Origin: Parasutterella muris
Lineage (GTDB): Bacteria > Pseudomonadota > Gammaproteobacteria > Burkholderiales > Burkholderiaceae_F
Assembly: GCF_943193095.1 (NCBI RefSeq)
Contig: NZ_CALPCV010000006.1
Span: forward strand, 41,140-105,139
Reading direction: 5' to 3'
DNA: 64,000 nucleotides
Position 1 is the stretch's first letter, and each line of letters starts with the position of its first letter. Made by a program: the position numbers and the translations under genes. Below are positions 35,357 through 45,151 of this stretch, in pieces. The notes under the pieces were generated by a model. That model saw nothing but the letters and a program-made list of their open reading frames with translations. It was not told the origin of the DNA and did no database searches.

Positions 35357-35745
35357 TATTTAAATTTCCCATCAACGTAATACCATCGCCCGTTTTCCTT
35401 AACAAAACGGCTGTCCTCGCGAAGCGTAAAGGCGCGGCCCTCAAGATCAGCACCTTTGGCTGCGAACTTCACGCGGGCGTTTGTTTCTGAGAGCGGCAGA
35501 TACACAGATACTTTCAGAGATTTCCAGACCGTCTCGTCAAGTTCAAGGTTCTTAGGGCGAGTGGTTTCATGCCAGGTTTGCAGTAAATAATCGACATCCT
35601 TGAGCACAAATGCGGTGTACCTGGAACGCATAAGCGCTCGAGCATCAGATGCGGGAGCGCCTTTTAAAAGCGGCCCGCAGCAAACACCGAAGCATTTGCC
35701 GCTGCCGCAGGGACAAGGATCGTCGGAATTAAATTCCGGGGCCAA
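35356..35745 (-). CDS. YchJ-family (UPF0225) SEC-C motif protein
   Basis: A small protein with an N-terminal SEC-C zinc-binding motif (DPCPCGSGKCFGVCCGP) followed by an NTF2-like domain (LMRSRYTAFVLKDVDYLLQT, WHETTRP). Length is 129 residues from a TTG at 35745, chosen because GGAG lies 9 nt upstream and the family starts just before the CPCGS motif. The longer frame to 35925 would lie inside typA. The gene overlaps the typA 3' end by 17 bp. The cellular role of this family is not established. Confidence 0.85.
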   Translation of the reverse strand: MAPEFNSDDPCPCGSGKCFGVCCGPLLKGAPASDARALMRSRYTAFVLKDVDYLLQTWHETTRPKNLELDETVWKSLKVSVYLPLSETNARVKFAAKGADLEGRAFTLREDSRFVKENGRWYYVDGKFK

Positions 35746-37579
35746 CGCGTTCGTCTCCGCGTGCCGCACGGCGTCTTTCGAACTCTTTGAGCCAGCGTTT
35801 GCGAATGCGAATGCTCTTCGGAGTGATTTCCGCAAGTTCGTCGTCGTTAATGAATTCAACCGCGCTTTCAAGCGTGAGCTGAATCGGCGGAACCAGACGA
35901 ATCGCTTCGTCAGTGCCGGAAGCACGAATATTGGTCAGCTGTTTGCCCTTAATCGGGGTCACAACGATGTCGTTGTCACGAGAGTGGATACCGATAACCA
36001 TACCTTCGTAAATCGGTTCTCCCGGGCCGATAAAGAGGCGGCCGCGTTCCTGAATCTTCCACAAGGCGTAAGCAACCGCATTGCCGTCGTCCTGACTGAT
36101 AATAGCGCCGTTGCGTCTTTCGCCGAGATCTCCAGATTTTACAGGAGCATATTCGTCAAAAACGTGACTCATCACGCCGGTACCGCGCGTCATGGTCAGA
36201 AAATCGTTCTGGAAGCCGATTAGGCCTCTGGCAGGAATCTTGTACTCTAGACGCACACGGCCTTTTCCGTCCGGCTGCATATCCTGCAGGTCGCCCTTGC
36301 GGCGGCCGAGTTCTTCCATCACGGGGCCCTGATGCGTTTCTTCAACGTCCACGGTCAGAGATTCAAACGGTTCCATCTTCACGCCGTCAACTTCTTTGTA
36401 AAGCACGCGCGGTCTGGAAACCGCAAGTTCATAACCTTCGCGGCGCATATTCTCAATCAGAATCGTAAGGTGAAGTTCACCGCGGCCCGCAACCTCAAAC
36501 ACGCCTTCGTTAGCGGTCGGTTTCATGCGCAGAGCCACATTGGACTTCAGTTCGCGCTCAAGACGCTCTCTGATCTGACGGCTGGTCACGAACTTGCCTT
36601 CTTTGCCGGCAAGCGGACTAGTGTTGACATGGAAGTTCATAGTGAGCGTCGGTTCGTCAACATGCAGAAGCGGAAGCGCATCCGGGTGGTTGACGTCGCA
36701 CAGCGTGGTGCCGATGCCGATCTCATCAATACCGTTGATCAGAACGATATCGCCTGCTTCAGCTTCATCAACCAGTTTTCTTTCCAGGCCCTGGAACTTG
36801 AGAACCTGATTGACTTTAGCGCGCTTAGGCGTAGAGTCCGGACCGTTCATGATCAGAACTTCCTGAAGCGGTTTGATGCGGCCTCTCTTGATACGGCCGA
36901 TGCCGATCTTGCCGACATAGCTCGAATAGTCAAGGGAAGAGATCTGCATCTGAAGCGGACCGTTCGGATCGTCGTCACGAACCGGAACCTTTTCGATAAT
37001 AGTGTCAAAGACGGCTTTCATATTGCCGATCTTCTTGAGCTCTTCCACGTCTTCGGTGTAGCCCGCAAAACCGTTCAAAGCAGATGCGTAAATGACCGGG
37101 AAATCCAGCTGTTCCTCGGTTGCGCCGAGTTTGTCAAAGAGGTCAAACGTCTGATTAATGACCCAATCCGGACGAGCGCCGGGACGGTCAATCTTGTTGA
37201 TCACAACAATCGGCTTGAGACCCTGGGCCAAAGCCTTCTTCGTGACAAAGCGCGTCTGAGGCATCGGGCCTTCGACCGCGTCCACCAGAAGCAGCACACC
37301 GTCAACCATAGAAAGCACACGTTCGACTTCTCCGCCGAAGTCCGCGTGTCCCGGTGTGTCAATAATGTTGATGTGGGTGCCCTGATATTCAACCGCACAG
37401 TTCTTGGCCAAAATGGTAATGCCGCGTTCGCGTTCAATGTCATTACTATCCATCACACGTTCGGCCACCGCCTGGTTCTCACGGAAGGTGCCGGACTGCT
37501 GAAGCAGTTTGTCCACCAAAGTCGTTTTGCCGTGGTCAACGTGGGCAATAATCGCAATATTTCTAATCGCTCGAGTCAT
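35729..37579 (-). CDS. typA: Ribosome-associated translational GTPase TypA/BipA
   Basis: A 616-residue EF-G-like GTPase that supports 50S assembly and stress or cold adaptation. Motifs are NIAIIAHVDHGKTTLVDKLL, DTPGHADFGGEVERVL, NKIDRPGARPDW, and the BipA-specific C-terminal part with PARGLIGFQNDFLT and GTGVMSHVFD. It is the last large gene of the rimP-nusA-infB-rbfA-truB-typA series, 18 bp after truB. Confidence 0.97.
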   Translation of the reverse strand: MTRAIRNIAIIAHVDHGKTTLVDKLLQQSGTFRENQAVAERVMDSNDIERERGITILAKNCAVEYQGTHINIIDTPGHADFGGEVERVLSMVDGVLLLVDAVEGPMPQTRFVTKKALAQGLKPIVVINKIDRPGARPDWVINQTFDLFDKLGATEEQLDFPVIYASALNGFAGYTEDVEELKKIGNMKAVFDTIIEKVPVRDDDPNGPLQMQISSLDYSSYVGKIGIGRIKRGRIKPLQEVLIMNGPDSTPKRAKVNQVLKFQGLERKLVDEAEAGDIVLINGIDEIGIGTTLCDVNHPDALPLLHVDEPTLTMNFHVNTSPLAGKEGKFVTSRQIRERLERELKSNVALRMKPTANEGVFEVAGRGELHLTILIENMRREGYELAVSRPRVLYKEVDGVKMEPFESLTVDVEETHQGPVMEELGRRKGDLQDMQPDGKGRVRLEYKIPARGLIGFQNDFLTMTRGTGVMSHVFDEYAPVKSGDLGERRNGAIISQDDGNAVAYALWKIQERGRLFIGPGEPIYEGMVIGIHSRDNDIVVTPIKGKQLTNIRASGTDEAIRLVPPIQLTLESAVEFINDDELAEITPKSIRIRKRWLKEFERRRAARGDERVGPGI

Positions 37580-37597
37580 ATAAAAATTTAAGTTCAG

Positions 37598-38518
37598 TTA
37601 TTCTGCTGCAAATGCGCACAAACGTTCGGGAATCAGCTCCTGATTGGATTCAAGTCGGCCGACGCCCATTAAAAATCTTTCTCCGTCCGGACGAATTCCG
37701 TAAACTCGGACCTTTTCCTCGGGTCCGGACTCGTCGACGAAAACTTTTCCCCCATGACTAAATCTCTCGGTCTGCGCCTCGTCCAAATCGATGCGCACCA
37801 AAGTGCTGAGCAGCCGATCCGGCAGCAGAAGCACTTTTAGTCTTTCTTCTTCGCTCATCGCTTCAAAATCCGCGAGCGTGACACTCTCCGAAATTCTCAG
37901 ATCACCAACGGCGGTTCTTCTTAATGATTTCAAATGGGCTCCGCAGCCAAGCGCCTCTCCGATGTCCTCTCCAAGCACACGAATATAAGTGCCCTTAGAG
38001 CAGCGCACCACAAGAGTCGCTTCGGGCGGATTAAAGTCCAAAACGTCAAGTGTGGATATTACTACTTTACGAGGCTTTCTCTCGATCTCCTCGCCTTTTC
38101 TTGCTAATTTATAAAGTGGAACTCCGTCCTTTTTCAGGGCGGAGTACATTGGCGGAACCTGCTCGATTTCGCCTCTGAAGTTTTCAAGGACCTCGGAAAA
38201 GGTCTGATAGTCAAAGGTCGGCTCTCTCTCGCTCACCACTTCACCTTCAGCGTCTCCGGTTGTCGTCTTCACACCGAATCGAATCGTCGTTTCGTATTCT
38301 TTTTCCGCATGAAGAAGGTCAGCGGAGAACTTAGTCGCGTCTCCGAAGCAAAGCGGCAGAAGACCGCTTGCGAGCGGATCCAGCGTTCCGGTGTGCCCGG
38401 CTTTCTGAGCGTTCAAAGCTCGTCTAACCTTCTGCAGAGCTGCGTTGCTTGAGAGCCCGACGGGTTTATCGAGCAGCACAACTCCGTCAATTTTCAGACC
38501 TTTTCTTCGGCGCCCCAC
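37598..38518 (-). CDS. truB: tRNA pseudouridine-55 synthase TruB
   Basis: Forms pseudouridine 55 in the T-loop of tRNAs. The 306 residues start with a GTG immediately after the rbfA stop codon, with AAAGGTG upstream. Family motifs are GVVLLDKPVGLSSNAAL, the catalytic D47 in GHTGTLDPLASGLLP, and CSKGTYIRVLGEDIG. The extended C-terminus resembles a PUA-like domain. Its place between rbfA and typA is the norm for betaproteobacteria. Confidence 0.97.
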   Translation of the reverse strand: MGRRRKGLKIDGVVLLDKPVGLSSNAALQKVRRALNAQKAGHTGTLDPLASGLLPLCFGDATKFSADLLHAEKEYETTIRFGVKTTTGDAEGEVVSEREPTFDYQTFSEVLENFRGEIEQVPPMYSALKKDGVPLYKLARKGEEIERKPRKVVISTLDVLDFNPPEATLVVRCSKGTYIRVLGEDIGEALGCGAHLKSLRRTAVGDLRISESVTLADFEAMSEEERLKVLLLPDRLLSTLVRIDLDEAQTERFSHGGKVFVDESGPEEKVRVYGIRPDGERFLMGVGRLESNQELIPERLCAFAAE

Positions 38519-38893
38519 TTATTCACCTTTAATTTTTTCACTGTCTTCAGCACGGGCTTCTTTAATGAGTTTATCCATCTCAAAGCCGCGTTCAACACTC
38601 TTGTCGTACACAAAATGAAGCTGAGGAACAGTGTGAATCTTCAGAAGTTTAAAAATTCTGGAATGCAGCATCGGAGCGGCGCTGTTGAGCGCTTCTGTCG
38701 CTTCTTCCGGAGTCGAACCGATCGATGTGAAATAAATCGTCGCATGTGCGTAATCCGGAGTGATTTCGCAGCCGGTCAGCGTGACAAGCCCCGCTTTCGG
38801 GTTACTGACTTCCTTTTGAATCAGTTCGGCTACATCTCTCTGAATCTGATCCGCAATGCGATTTGCGCGACCCGGTTTAGCTGATTTAATCAT
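38519..38893 (-). CDS. rbfA: 30S ribosome-binding factor A
   Basis: A cold-shock and ribosome-maturation factor that binds the 30S platform. The 124 residues contain the family start (GRANRIADQIQRDVAELIQKE as a helix), ITPDYAHATIYFT and the end VPQLHFVYDKSVERG. GGAG lies about 7 nt before the ATG. The stop codon is directly followed by the truB GTG. Confidence 0.96.
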   Translation of the reverse strand: MIKSAKPGRANRIADQIQRDVAELIQKEVSNPKAGLVTLTGCEITPDYAHATIYFTSIGSTPEEATEALNSAAPMLHSRIFKLLKIHTVPQLHFVYDKSVERGFEMDKLIKEARAEDSEKIKGE

Positions 38894-38965
38894 TTCTTAG
38901 TCTCCTTCTAAAACTTCCGAAACACAAAGGAGCCCGAAGGCTCCCTGTGCCTCAGATTAATTCAA

Positions 38966-41662
38966 TCAGAGTGTACGGGCCACCTCTTCGACCTCAAAGA
39001 TCTCAAGACGGTCGTCCACCTGAATGTCGTCATTGCCTTTAAGAGAGATACCGCACTCGGCGCCCGCCTTGACTTCCTTAACGTCGTCTTTAAAGCGGCG
39101 CAGAGAATTGATTTCTCCCATCCATTTAATGACATTGTTGCGCAAAAGACGTGCGTGCGAGCTGCGTTTGACGACCCCTTCGAGCACCATGCAGCCTGCC
39201 ACGGAGCCCACTTTGGGCACGTGAATGACCTGACGAATTTCCACCAGACCGACATGGTTTTCACGACGTTCCGGCGTCAGCAATCCGCCCATCGCCGCTT
39301 TCACGTCGTCTACAGCATCGTAAATAATGTTGTAGTAACGAATATCGATACCGTTGTCCTCGGCAAGTTTTCTTGCCAAAGAGTCGGCACGAACGTTAAA
39401 GCCGATCACAACCGCATTGCTGGCAATCGCAAGGTTGATATCAGACTCGCTGATACCGCCAACCGCCGCATGAACCACGCTAACCTTGACTTCGTTGGTA
39501 GAAAGTTTGGTCAGCGCGTGTACCAGAGCTTCCTGAGAACCCTGTACGTCGGCCTTGATGACCAGAGGCAGGCTCTTGATTTCTCCGTCTCCCGGACCTC
39601 CAAAGATCTTATCCAGACCGCCGGCCGTGTGTTTGAGCTTGATTTCACGGTATTTGCCCTGACGATAGTTCGCCAGTTCGCGGGCTCTCTTTTCTTCCTG
39701 CAGAACAAGGATTTCGTCGCCTGCCTGCGGAACGCCTGAAAGACCTTGAATCTCCACCGGAATCGAAGGACCTGCGTGCTGAACCTGTTTGCCGTTTTCA
39801 TCGAGCATCGCTCTGACGCGGCCGAATGTTGCGCCGGCGAGCACAATGTCGCCTCTCTTGAGTGTTCCGGACTGAACCAGAACGGAAGCAACGGCGCCTT
39901 TGCCTCGGTCAAGTCTCGATTCAATCACAACACCCTTGGCCGGGCCCTCTTTGACGGCTTTCAGTTCGAGAATTTCAGCCTGCAAAAGTACGTTTTCCAA
40001 GAGTTCGTCCACGCCCTGTCCGCTCTTAGCGGAAACGCAGATGAAAGGCACATCGCCGCCGTATTCTTCAGGAATAACGTCGGCAGCAACCAGTTCCTGC
40101 TTCACGCGTTCCGGGTTAGCTTCCGGCTTATCGATCTTGTTGATCGCGACCACGATCGGCACATTGCCCGCTTTGGCGTGCGCAATAGCCTCTTTCGTCT
40201 GCGGCATCACGCCGTCATCGGCCGCAACCACCAGAATCACAATATCGGTCGCCTGAGCGCCGCGGGCTCGCATCGCGGTAAACGCTTCGTGTCCGGGGGT
40301 ATCCAGGAATGTAATAATGCCGCGCGGGGTCTTCACATGATAAGCACCGATATGCTGTGTGATACCACCCGCTTCACCGGCCGCAACCTTAGTTCTGCGG
40401 ATGTAGTCAAGCAGTGAAGTCTTACCGTGGTCAACGTGACCCATGATGGTAACAACCGGAGGTCTCGGCTCTTTCGGATACTTGTTCTGCAGTTCTGCTT
40501 CTTCCTCTGCAAGGAACGCTTCCGGATCTTCCGGCTTAGCGGCCGTCGCACGGTGGCCCATTTCCGTCACAACGATCATCGCCGTATCCTGATCAAGAAC
40601 CTGGTTGATCGTCACCATGTCGCCAAGCTTCATCATGGTCTTGATGACTTCGATCGCCTTAACGCTCATCTTCATGGCCAAATCGGAAACCGTGATGGAT
40701 TCCGGAACAACTACGTCGCGAACGATCGGTTCCTGCGGCGCATTCTGCTGCTGTCTGTTCTGATGCTGATTCTTAGCGTGACGCTTAGATCTGCGGTCAT
40801 TCTTCCAGCCGCTGCTTTCCTCACCTGAGGAATCTCCGCCGCGGGTTTTAAGCGTACGGCGCTTCTGGTTTTCGTCACCCCAGGAGTCTCCGTTCTTCTT
40901 CGAAACCTTGTTTTCTTTCTTAACACTGTTCTTATGCGCTTTCTTCGGTTCGGCTTTCTTTTCTTCGGTCGGGGTTTTGGGCGCATTCAAAACTTTTTTC
41001 GGTGCCGACATCATTTCACGAATAGCGCGGGCTTCAGCTTCAGCAGCCTTACGAGCGGAATCACGCTCGCGGGCGACTTCCTGTTCTTTAGCCTGAGCTT
41101 CGCGTTTGGCTTTAGCCTGTTCGGCTGCTTTTGCCTCTTCCGCGGCTTTGCGGCGGGCAGCAGCCTGTTCGGCGTCAGCTGCGCGTTTCGCGGCTTCAGC
41201 TTTTTCTCTTTCGAGCTTTTCCTTAGCCGCTTTTTCAGCTTCCTCACGCGCTTTGCGCTGAGCTTCCTCACGAGCGCGTGCAGCCGCTTCTTCCATTTCT
41301 TTGCGCGCTCTTTCCTTTTGTTCGGAAATCGCTTTTGCGGCTTCTTCACGAGCCTTGCTGACCACTTCCGGGTTCTTCACAAGGACATGACGCCTTCTCA
41401 CTTCAACCTGAACAGCGTGGCCGCCGTTTCCGGACTGAGTGATCACGGTTTTTTTGCGTTTGGTCAGCGTAATCTTGCGCTGTCCGGCCTTTTCGCTGCC
41501 GCGAGCAACCTGAAGGGCGGTAATCAGTTTCTCTTTTTCAGAGTCACTGATCTCATCATCCGATTTGGACTGTGGCAGTCCCGCTTCTTTAAGCTGCTCA
41601 AGCAGGACGCTGACGGGCATCTGAAGGGTTTGGGCTAATGTCTCTACTGTATTTTTTGCCAT
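38966..41662 (-). CDS. infB: Translation initiation factor IF-2
   Basis: The 898-residue initiation GTPase. A short IF2-N module (residues 1-50) precedes a long alanine/lysine/glutamate-rich coiled segment (about 80-330), then the G domain with IMGHVDHGKTSLLDYIRR, DTPGHEAFTAMRARG and NKIDKPEANP, and domains II to IV ending with the fMet-tRNA-binding C-terminal part. Plausible internal starts that would give a short IF2 isoform were not assigned. GGGAG lies 9 nt before the ATG. nusA ends 20 bp upstream. Confidence 0.97.
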   Translation of the reverse strand: MAKNTVETLAQTLQMPVSVLLEQLKEAGLPQSKSDDEISDSEKEKLITALQVARGSEKAGQRKITLTKRKKTVITQSGNGGHAVQVEVRRRHVLVKNPEVVSKAREEAAKAISEQKERARKEMEEAAARAREEAQRKAREEAEKAAKEKLEREKAEAAKRAADAEQAAARRKAAEEAKAAEQAKAKREAQAKEQEVARERDSARKAAEAEARAIREMMSAPKKVLNAPKTPTEEKKAEPKKAHKNSVKKENKVSKKNGDSWGDENQKRRTLKTRGGDSSGEESSGWKNDRRSKRHAKNQHQNRQQQNAPQEPIVRDVVVPESITVSDLAMKMSVKAIEVIKTMMKLGDMVTINQVLDQDTAMIVVTEMGHRATAAKPEDPEAFLAEEEAELQNKYPKEPRPPVVTIMGHVDHGKTSLLDYIRRTKVAAGEAGGITQHIGAYHVKTPRGIITFLDTPGHEAFTAMRARGAQATDIVILVVAADDGVMPQTKEAIAHAKAGNVPIVVAINKIDKPEANPERVKQELVAADVIPEEYGGDVPFICVSAKSGQGVDELLENVLLQAEILELKAVKEGPAKGVVIESRLDRGKGAVASVLVQSGTLKRGDIVLAGATFGRVRAMLDENGKQVQHAGPSIPVEIQGLSGVPQAGDEILVLQEEKRARELANYRQGKYREIKLKHTAGGLDKIFGGPGDGEIKSLPLVIKADVQGSQEALVHALTKLSTNEVKVSVVHAAVGGISESDINLAIASNAVVIGFNVRADSLARKLAEDNGIDIRYYNIIYDAVDDVKAAMGGLLTPERRENHVGLVEIRQVIHVPKVGSVAGCMVLEGVVKRSSHARLLRNNVIKWMGEINSLRRFKDDVKEVKAGAECGISLKGNDDIQVDDRLEIFEVEEVARTL

Positions 41663-41682
41663 ATATTATTGTTCTCCCGTCG

Positions 41683-43185
41683 TTACTGGTTCCAATGTTC
41701 GCGGGCCTTAGTAATAAGTTCCGCAGCCTTCTCTTCGCTGATACCGGTCATTTCAACCAGCTCGTCAGTAGCCAAGTCGGCAAGCTGTTCAAGATTCGTG
41801 ATGCCGGCCGGATGCAGCTTCTCTGCGATTTCTGTCGTCATACCGCTGAGGTCGATCAAAGCGGGATCAGCCCACTTCAGCAGCTCTTCCCTCTTGAGCG
41901 CTTTTGTGATCAAAGCGTTGCGTGCGACAGAACGAAGTTCCTTGACGAGGTCTTCATCAAACTGTTCGATGCTGAGGAGCTCTTCCTCCGGCAGATAAGC
42001 CACTTCTTCAACGGTTTCAATACCGTTTTCAATCAGAAGCTGCGCGATTTCCTCGTCCACGTTCAGCGCGTCCATAAGTTCTTTGCGGCGCGGTGCGATT
42101 TCTTCTTCACGCTTTTTCTCTGCCTGATCGTGATCCATCACGTCAATCTCATAGCCGGTCAGCGCCGAAGCAAGCTTCACGTTGATGTAATCGGTGCCCT
42201 TGGCGATTCTTGTGTTTTCTTCATCCGGAGTCACAACTTCCATTCTGCCCTCATCTTCATGAACGATGATGGAAGAAATCGTTGCCGGAGAAAGTGAGCT
42301 GATCACGAACTCAGCGGGCTGATCCGACCAGCGGATAATGTCGACTCGTTCGTTGAAGAGCTCGGAAGAAACGCTCTGAATGCGGGCGCCGCGAACACCG
42401 ACGCAGCTGCCGATCGGATCGATTCTCTTATCCTTAACCTGAACGGCGACTTTAGCGCGGCGTCCGGGGATACGCGCTACGCCCTTCATCTCAAGCAGGC
42501 CTTCGTTGAATTCCGGCACAACCTGACGAAGCAGTTCGGCAAGGAACTCGTTGCAGGTACGACTGAGGATGATCTGCTGCTGACGAGAGGTCGGATCAAT
42601 CTTAAGAATGTAGGCACGAATGCGGTCGTTGATACGATAGATCTCGTTGGGGATCATTTCGCTTCTCGGCAGACGAGCGTCGATACGGCCGATTTCAACG
42701 ATCATATCGGACTTATCAAAGCGCTTGACCTGACCGGTCACGATCTTAACGTCCTTGTAATTGGCAAGGAATTCGTTAAGCAGCTGAGTACGCTCCGCTT
42801 CTCTCAGCTTCTGGAGAATGACCTGTTTGGCATCAGTCGCGAAACGGCGGCCGGTAACATTGACTTCTTTAAGAGGCTCTTTAACGTAGTCGCCGATTTC
42901 TGTCGGGCCCTGATCGCTGTAGTCTTCTTCGGCTTCCCAGTGAAGAATTTCACGATCGGGTTCCTGCAGACCGTCCTCATCGGGCACGATCTTCCACTGA
43001 CGCCAGACCTGCTGATCGCCGGTCTCGGGGTCGACTTTCACTACGATGTCAGCGTCTGTTCCGGGGAATTCGGATTTTTTTACCGCGCTCGCGAGCGCGC
43101 TTTCAAGTGCGCCGAGTACGACGCTTTTGTCCACGTTTTTTTCATGGGCGAGGACTTCAACCATTTCTAATAAAGCTCGGCTCAT
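41683..43185 (-). CDS. nusA: Transcription termination/antitermination factor NusA
   Basis: A 500-residue RNA-polymerase-binding factor. The N-terminal domain (1-125) is followed by an S1 domain (VTGQVKRFDKSDMIVEIG), two KH domains (GSCVGVRGARIQSVSSEL, DMIVEIG upstream) and two acidic C-terminal repeats (AQLLIENGIETVEEVA, LADLATDELVEM). The presence of both acidic repeats is as in E. coli. The start codon directly follows the rimP stop (TAA|ATG), and AAGGA lies 9 nt upstream. Confidence 0.97.
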   Translation of the reverse strand: MSRALLEMVEVLAHEKNVDKSVVLGALESALASAVKKSEFPGTDADIVVKVDPETGDQQVWRQWKIVPDEDGLQEPDREILHWEAEEDYSDQGPTEIGDYVKEPLKEVNVTGRRFATDAKQVILQKLREAERTQLLNEFLANYKDVKIVTGQVKRFDKSDMIVEIGRIDARLPRSEMIPNEIYRINDRIRAYILKIDPTSRQQQIILSRTCNEFLAELLRQVVPEFNEGLLEMKGVARIPGRRAKVAVQVKDKRIDPIGSCVGVRGARIQSVSSELFNERVDIIRWSDQPAEFVISSLSPATISSIIVHEDEGRMEVVTPDEENTRIAKGTDYINVKLASALTGYEIDVMDHDQAEKKREEEIAPRRKELMDALNVDEEIAQLLIENGIETVEEVAYLPEEELLSIEQFDEDLVKELRSVARNALITKALKREELLKWADPALIDLSGMTTEIAEKLHPAGITNLEQLADLATDELVEMTGISEEKAAELITKAREHWNQ

Positions 43186-43749
43186 TTATTTCGATCCTTT
43201 GAAATCCAACTCAGGAATCAAGTTGGCTTTTTCGATATCTTTGAAGGGGAAACTCACAATAACTTCCGGTTCGGCCGGTTTATTCTTCGCGGCCTTCGCG
43301 GATCTGTTCTTTTCACTCGGTGTACGTGCAAGGCGTCCTTCGCACAGTTTCAGCGTGAGGACCGGATTGGTCTCCTCGCCTTCAACGCTGAGCAGCGTTC
43401 CGTCCATGCGGCGGCGTCCGTTTTCCGGAAGTCCCGGCGCCATGAGCGGCGTAAACAGTTCAACATGAACCATCTGACCGACGAACCGAACAAAGTCACG
43501 TGCGCGCTTCAGGGGACGATCCACGCCCGGAGAAGACACTTCAAGACGGTCATAATCCACATTTTCAACCGTCATCATCGTATTAAGCTGATTGCTGACT
43601 CGTTCGCAGTCGTCAAGGGAAATACCGCCTTCCTTGTCGATCGTGACACGGATCAGGCCGCGCGCTAATCTCTCCACGTCGACAAGCTCGTATCCAAGCC
43701 CTTCAACCGTGGTATCGATCATCTCAAATAACTGTGCTGAAACTGCCAT
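43186..43749 (-). CDS. rimP: Ribosome maturation factor RimP
   Basis: Needed for 30S subunit maturation. The 187 residues contain LFEMIDTTVEGLGYELVDVE at the start, GGISLDDCERVSNQL, and the signature LEVSSPGVDRPLKRARDF. A lysine-rich stretch near residue 155 looks like an insertion relative to the short E. coli protein. It heads the nusA-infB-rbfA-truB-typA operon. No metY tRNA lies upstream, unlike in enterobacteria. Confidence 0.95.
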   Translation of the reverse strand: MAVSAQLFEMIDTTVEGLGYELVDVERLARGLIRVTIDKEGGISLDDCERVSNQLNTMMTVENVDYDRLEVSSPGVDRPLKRARDFVRFVGQMVHVELFTPLMAPGLPENGRRRMDGTLLSVEGEETNPVLTLKLCEGRLARTPSEKNRSAKAAKNKPAEPEVIVSFPFKDIEKANLIPELDFKGSK

Positions 43750-43777
43750 TTACCGATACACCTAATTTTCAAAAATC

Positions 43778-43803
43778 AAAAAAAAATGGGCCGCAAAGCC
43801 CAT
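43778..43803 (-). terminator. Terminator of rluB, upstream of the rimP operon
   Basis: On the minus strand ATGGGC/GCCCAT with a 6-nt loop is followed by nine T. Its T-tract lies about 30 bp from the rimP start, so either rimP has a promoter overlapping this hairpin or read-through matters. Confidence 0.8.
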
Positions 43804-43937
43804 CTTTATAAATACTATGATAGGGACGTGTTCGCACACAAAGCGGACACGCTGTCAGGGCCGATTCGCTGTTTCAGCAGATCGCCCTAACATAATTTGC
43901 CGTAATTCTACACCCTTATTTGCCCTAATATTCGGAA

Positions 43938-45008
43938 TTATCGTAACTTTTCTTTTGAGTTAAATCGGCCGCGGCTCGGTCTGCGTCTTGCGGGAACCCC
44001 TTCGATACGTCCCTCGGAAAGGTAGTGTGCCGTGCTTTTCAGAGGATCGACTGCACGCGTCTTCGCTTTTGCGCCGGTTTCAGAGCTCTTGGCTGAGTTT
44101 CTCGAATTGGGCGAATCTAAGCCGCCTTTATATCCGATCGCGGCAAACCAGGCCTGAGTCTCTTCCGGTGTCAGCTGTTCAAACTTTCCTCTCGGAAGTT
44201 TCTGCTGCAGCTCCAGTTCTCCGTATTTCACACGAATCAGGCGCGAGACCGGCAGACCCACCGCGTCAAACATGCGGCGAACCTCACGGTTTCTTCCCTC
44301 GCTGAGCGTCACGTTGTACCAGCGGTTAAATCCTTTGCCGCCGCCCTCCTCAATCGTTGCGAATTTCGCAGTTCCGTCTTCGAGCTTAACGCCTTTGAGG
44401 AGCGCTTCTTTCGCTTCAGGCGACATCGTCCCTTGAACACGAACCGCGTATTCGCGGACAATACGGTTGCGCGGATGCATCAGATAGTTCGCGAGCGCGC
44501 CGTCCGTAGTAAAAATAAGAAGGCCTTCGGTATTAAAGTCGAGTCGTCCCACATTAATCCAGCGGGCTCCGCCCATGCGCGGCAGATGATCAAAAACCGT
44601 CGGTCTGCCTTCCGGATCGTCACGCGAAACGATTTCGCCTGCGGGCTTGTGATAAATAAGTACACGCGGAACATTATTCTCGCGAACGCTCGCTCTGCGC
44701 ACTGCTCGACCGTCCACGCGAATGATATCGGTCGGGAAGACGCGCTGGCCGATATGAGCGGGCTCCCCGTTCACCGAGATTCTGCCCTCGGCAATGCGCT
44801 GTTCCATATCCCGGCGGGAACCGACACCCGCGTCAGCGAGTACTTTTTGAATTTTTTCGCCCTTCACATCCGCGGGCACTGAAGAGGCGGTCCTCGGCTT
44901 ATTTTCTCCGCGAGGCATTCCGCGCGCGTCCAAAGGACGAACTGTCCGAGGCGCAGCCGATCTGAACGGCGTATTTCTGCCGCCTCGGCTTCTTCTGTTT
45001 TCTGTCAT
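43938..45008 (-). CDS. rluB: 23S rRNA pseudouridine-2605 synthase RluB-like
   Basis: From the ATG at 45008, chosen because AAAGGA precedes it, the product has 356 residues. An arginine-rich disordered N-terminus (about 1-50) is followed by an S4 domain (KIQKVLADAGVGSRRDME), the RsuA/RluB catalytic domain with the aspartate in NVGRLDFNTEGLL, and GRNREVRRMFDAVG. The last 70 residues are basic and low-complexity. The codons upstream of 45008 have no ribosome-binding site. The gene precedes rimP as in other Burkholderiales but is separated from it by a terminator. Confidence 0.93.
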   Translation of the reverse strand: MTENRRSRGGRNTPFRSAAPRTVRPLDARGMPRGENKPRTASSVPADVKGEKIQKVLADAGVGSRRDMEQRIAEGRISVNGEPAHIGQRVFPTDIIRVDGRAVRRASVRENNVPRVLIYHKPAGEIVSRDDPEGRPTVFDHLPRMGGARWINVGRLDFNTEGLLIFTTDGALANYLMHPRNRIVREYAVRVQGTMSPEAKEALLKGVKLEDGTAKFATIEEGGGKGFNRWYNVTLSEGRNREVRRMFDAVGLPVSRLIRVKYGELELQQKLPRGKFEQLTPEETQAWFAAIGYKGGLDSPNSRNSAKSSETGAKAKTRAVDPLKSTAHYLSEGRIEGVPARRRPSRGRFNSKEKLR

Positions 45009-45151
45009 ACGATTAATCCTTTCCAATTGCGGACCAACACTGGCGGTCCGTGTGTCCCGTATTCGGAACATTCAATATGCTGTTTTATCTCTTTTCTGAT
45101 TCCCGCGAACTGTAACGCATTGAGCGAAACCCGGACGAGGAACCGCCCCGA

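Noticed and set aside
36332..37591. Plus-strand frame of 419 codons opposite typA
   Set aside because: Antisense shadow of a strongly conserved GTPase gene. The histidine/asparagine-rich translation has no domain.
43804..43937. Possible metY tRNA or named leader RNA upstream of rimP
   Set aside because: Enterobacteria have a tRNA here, but no cloverleaf or T-loop sequence could be found.
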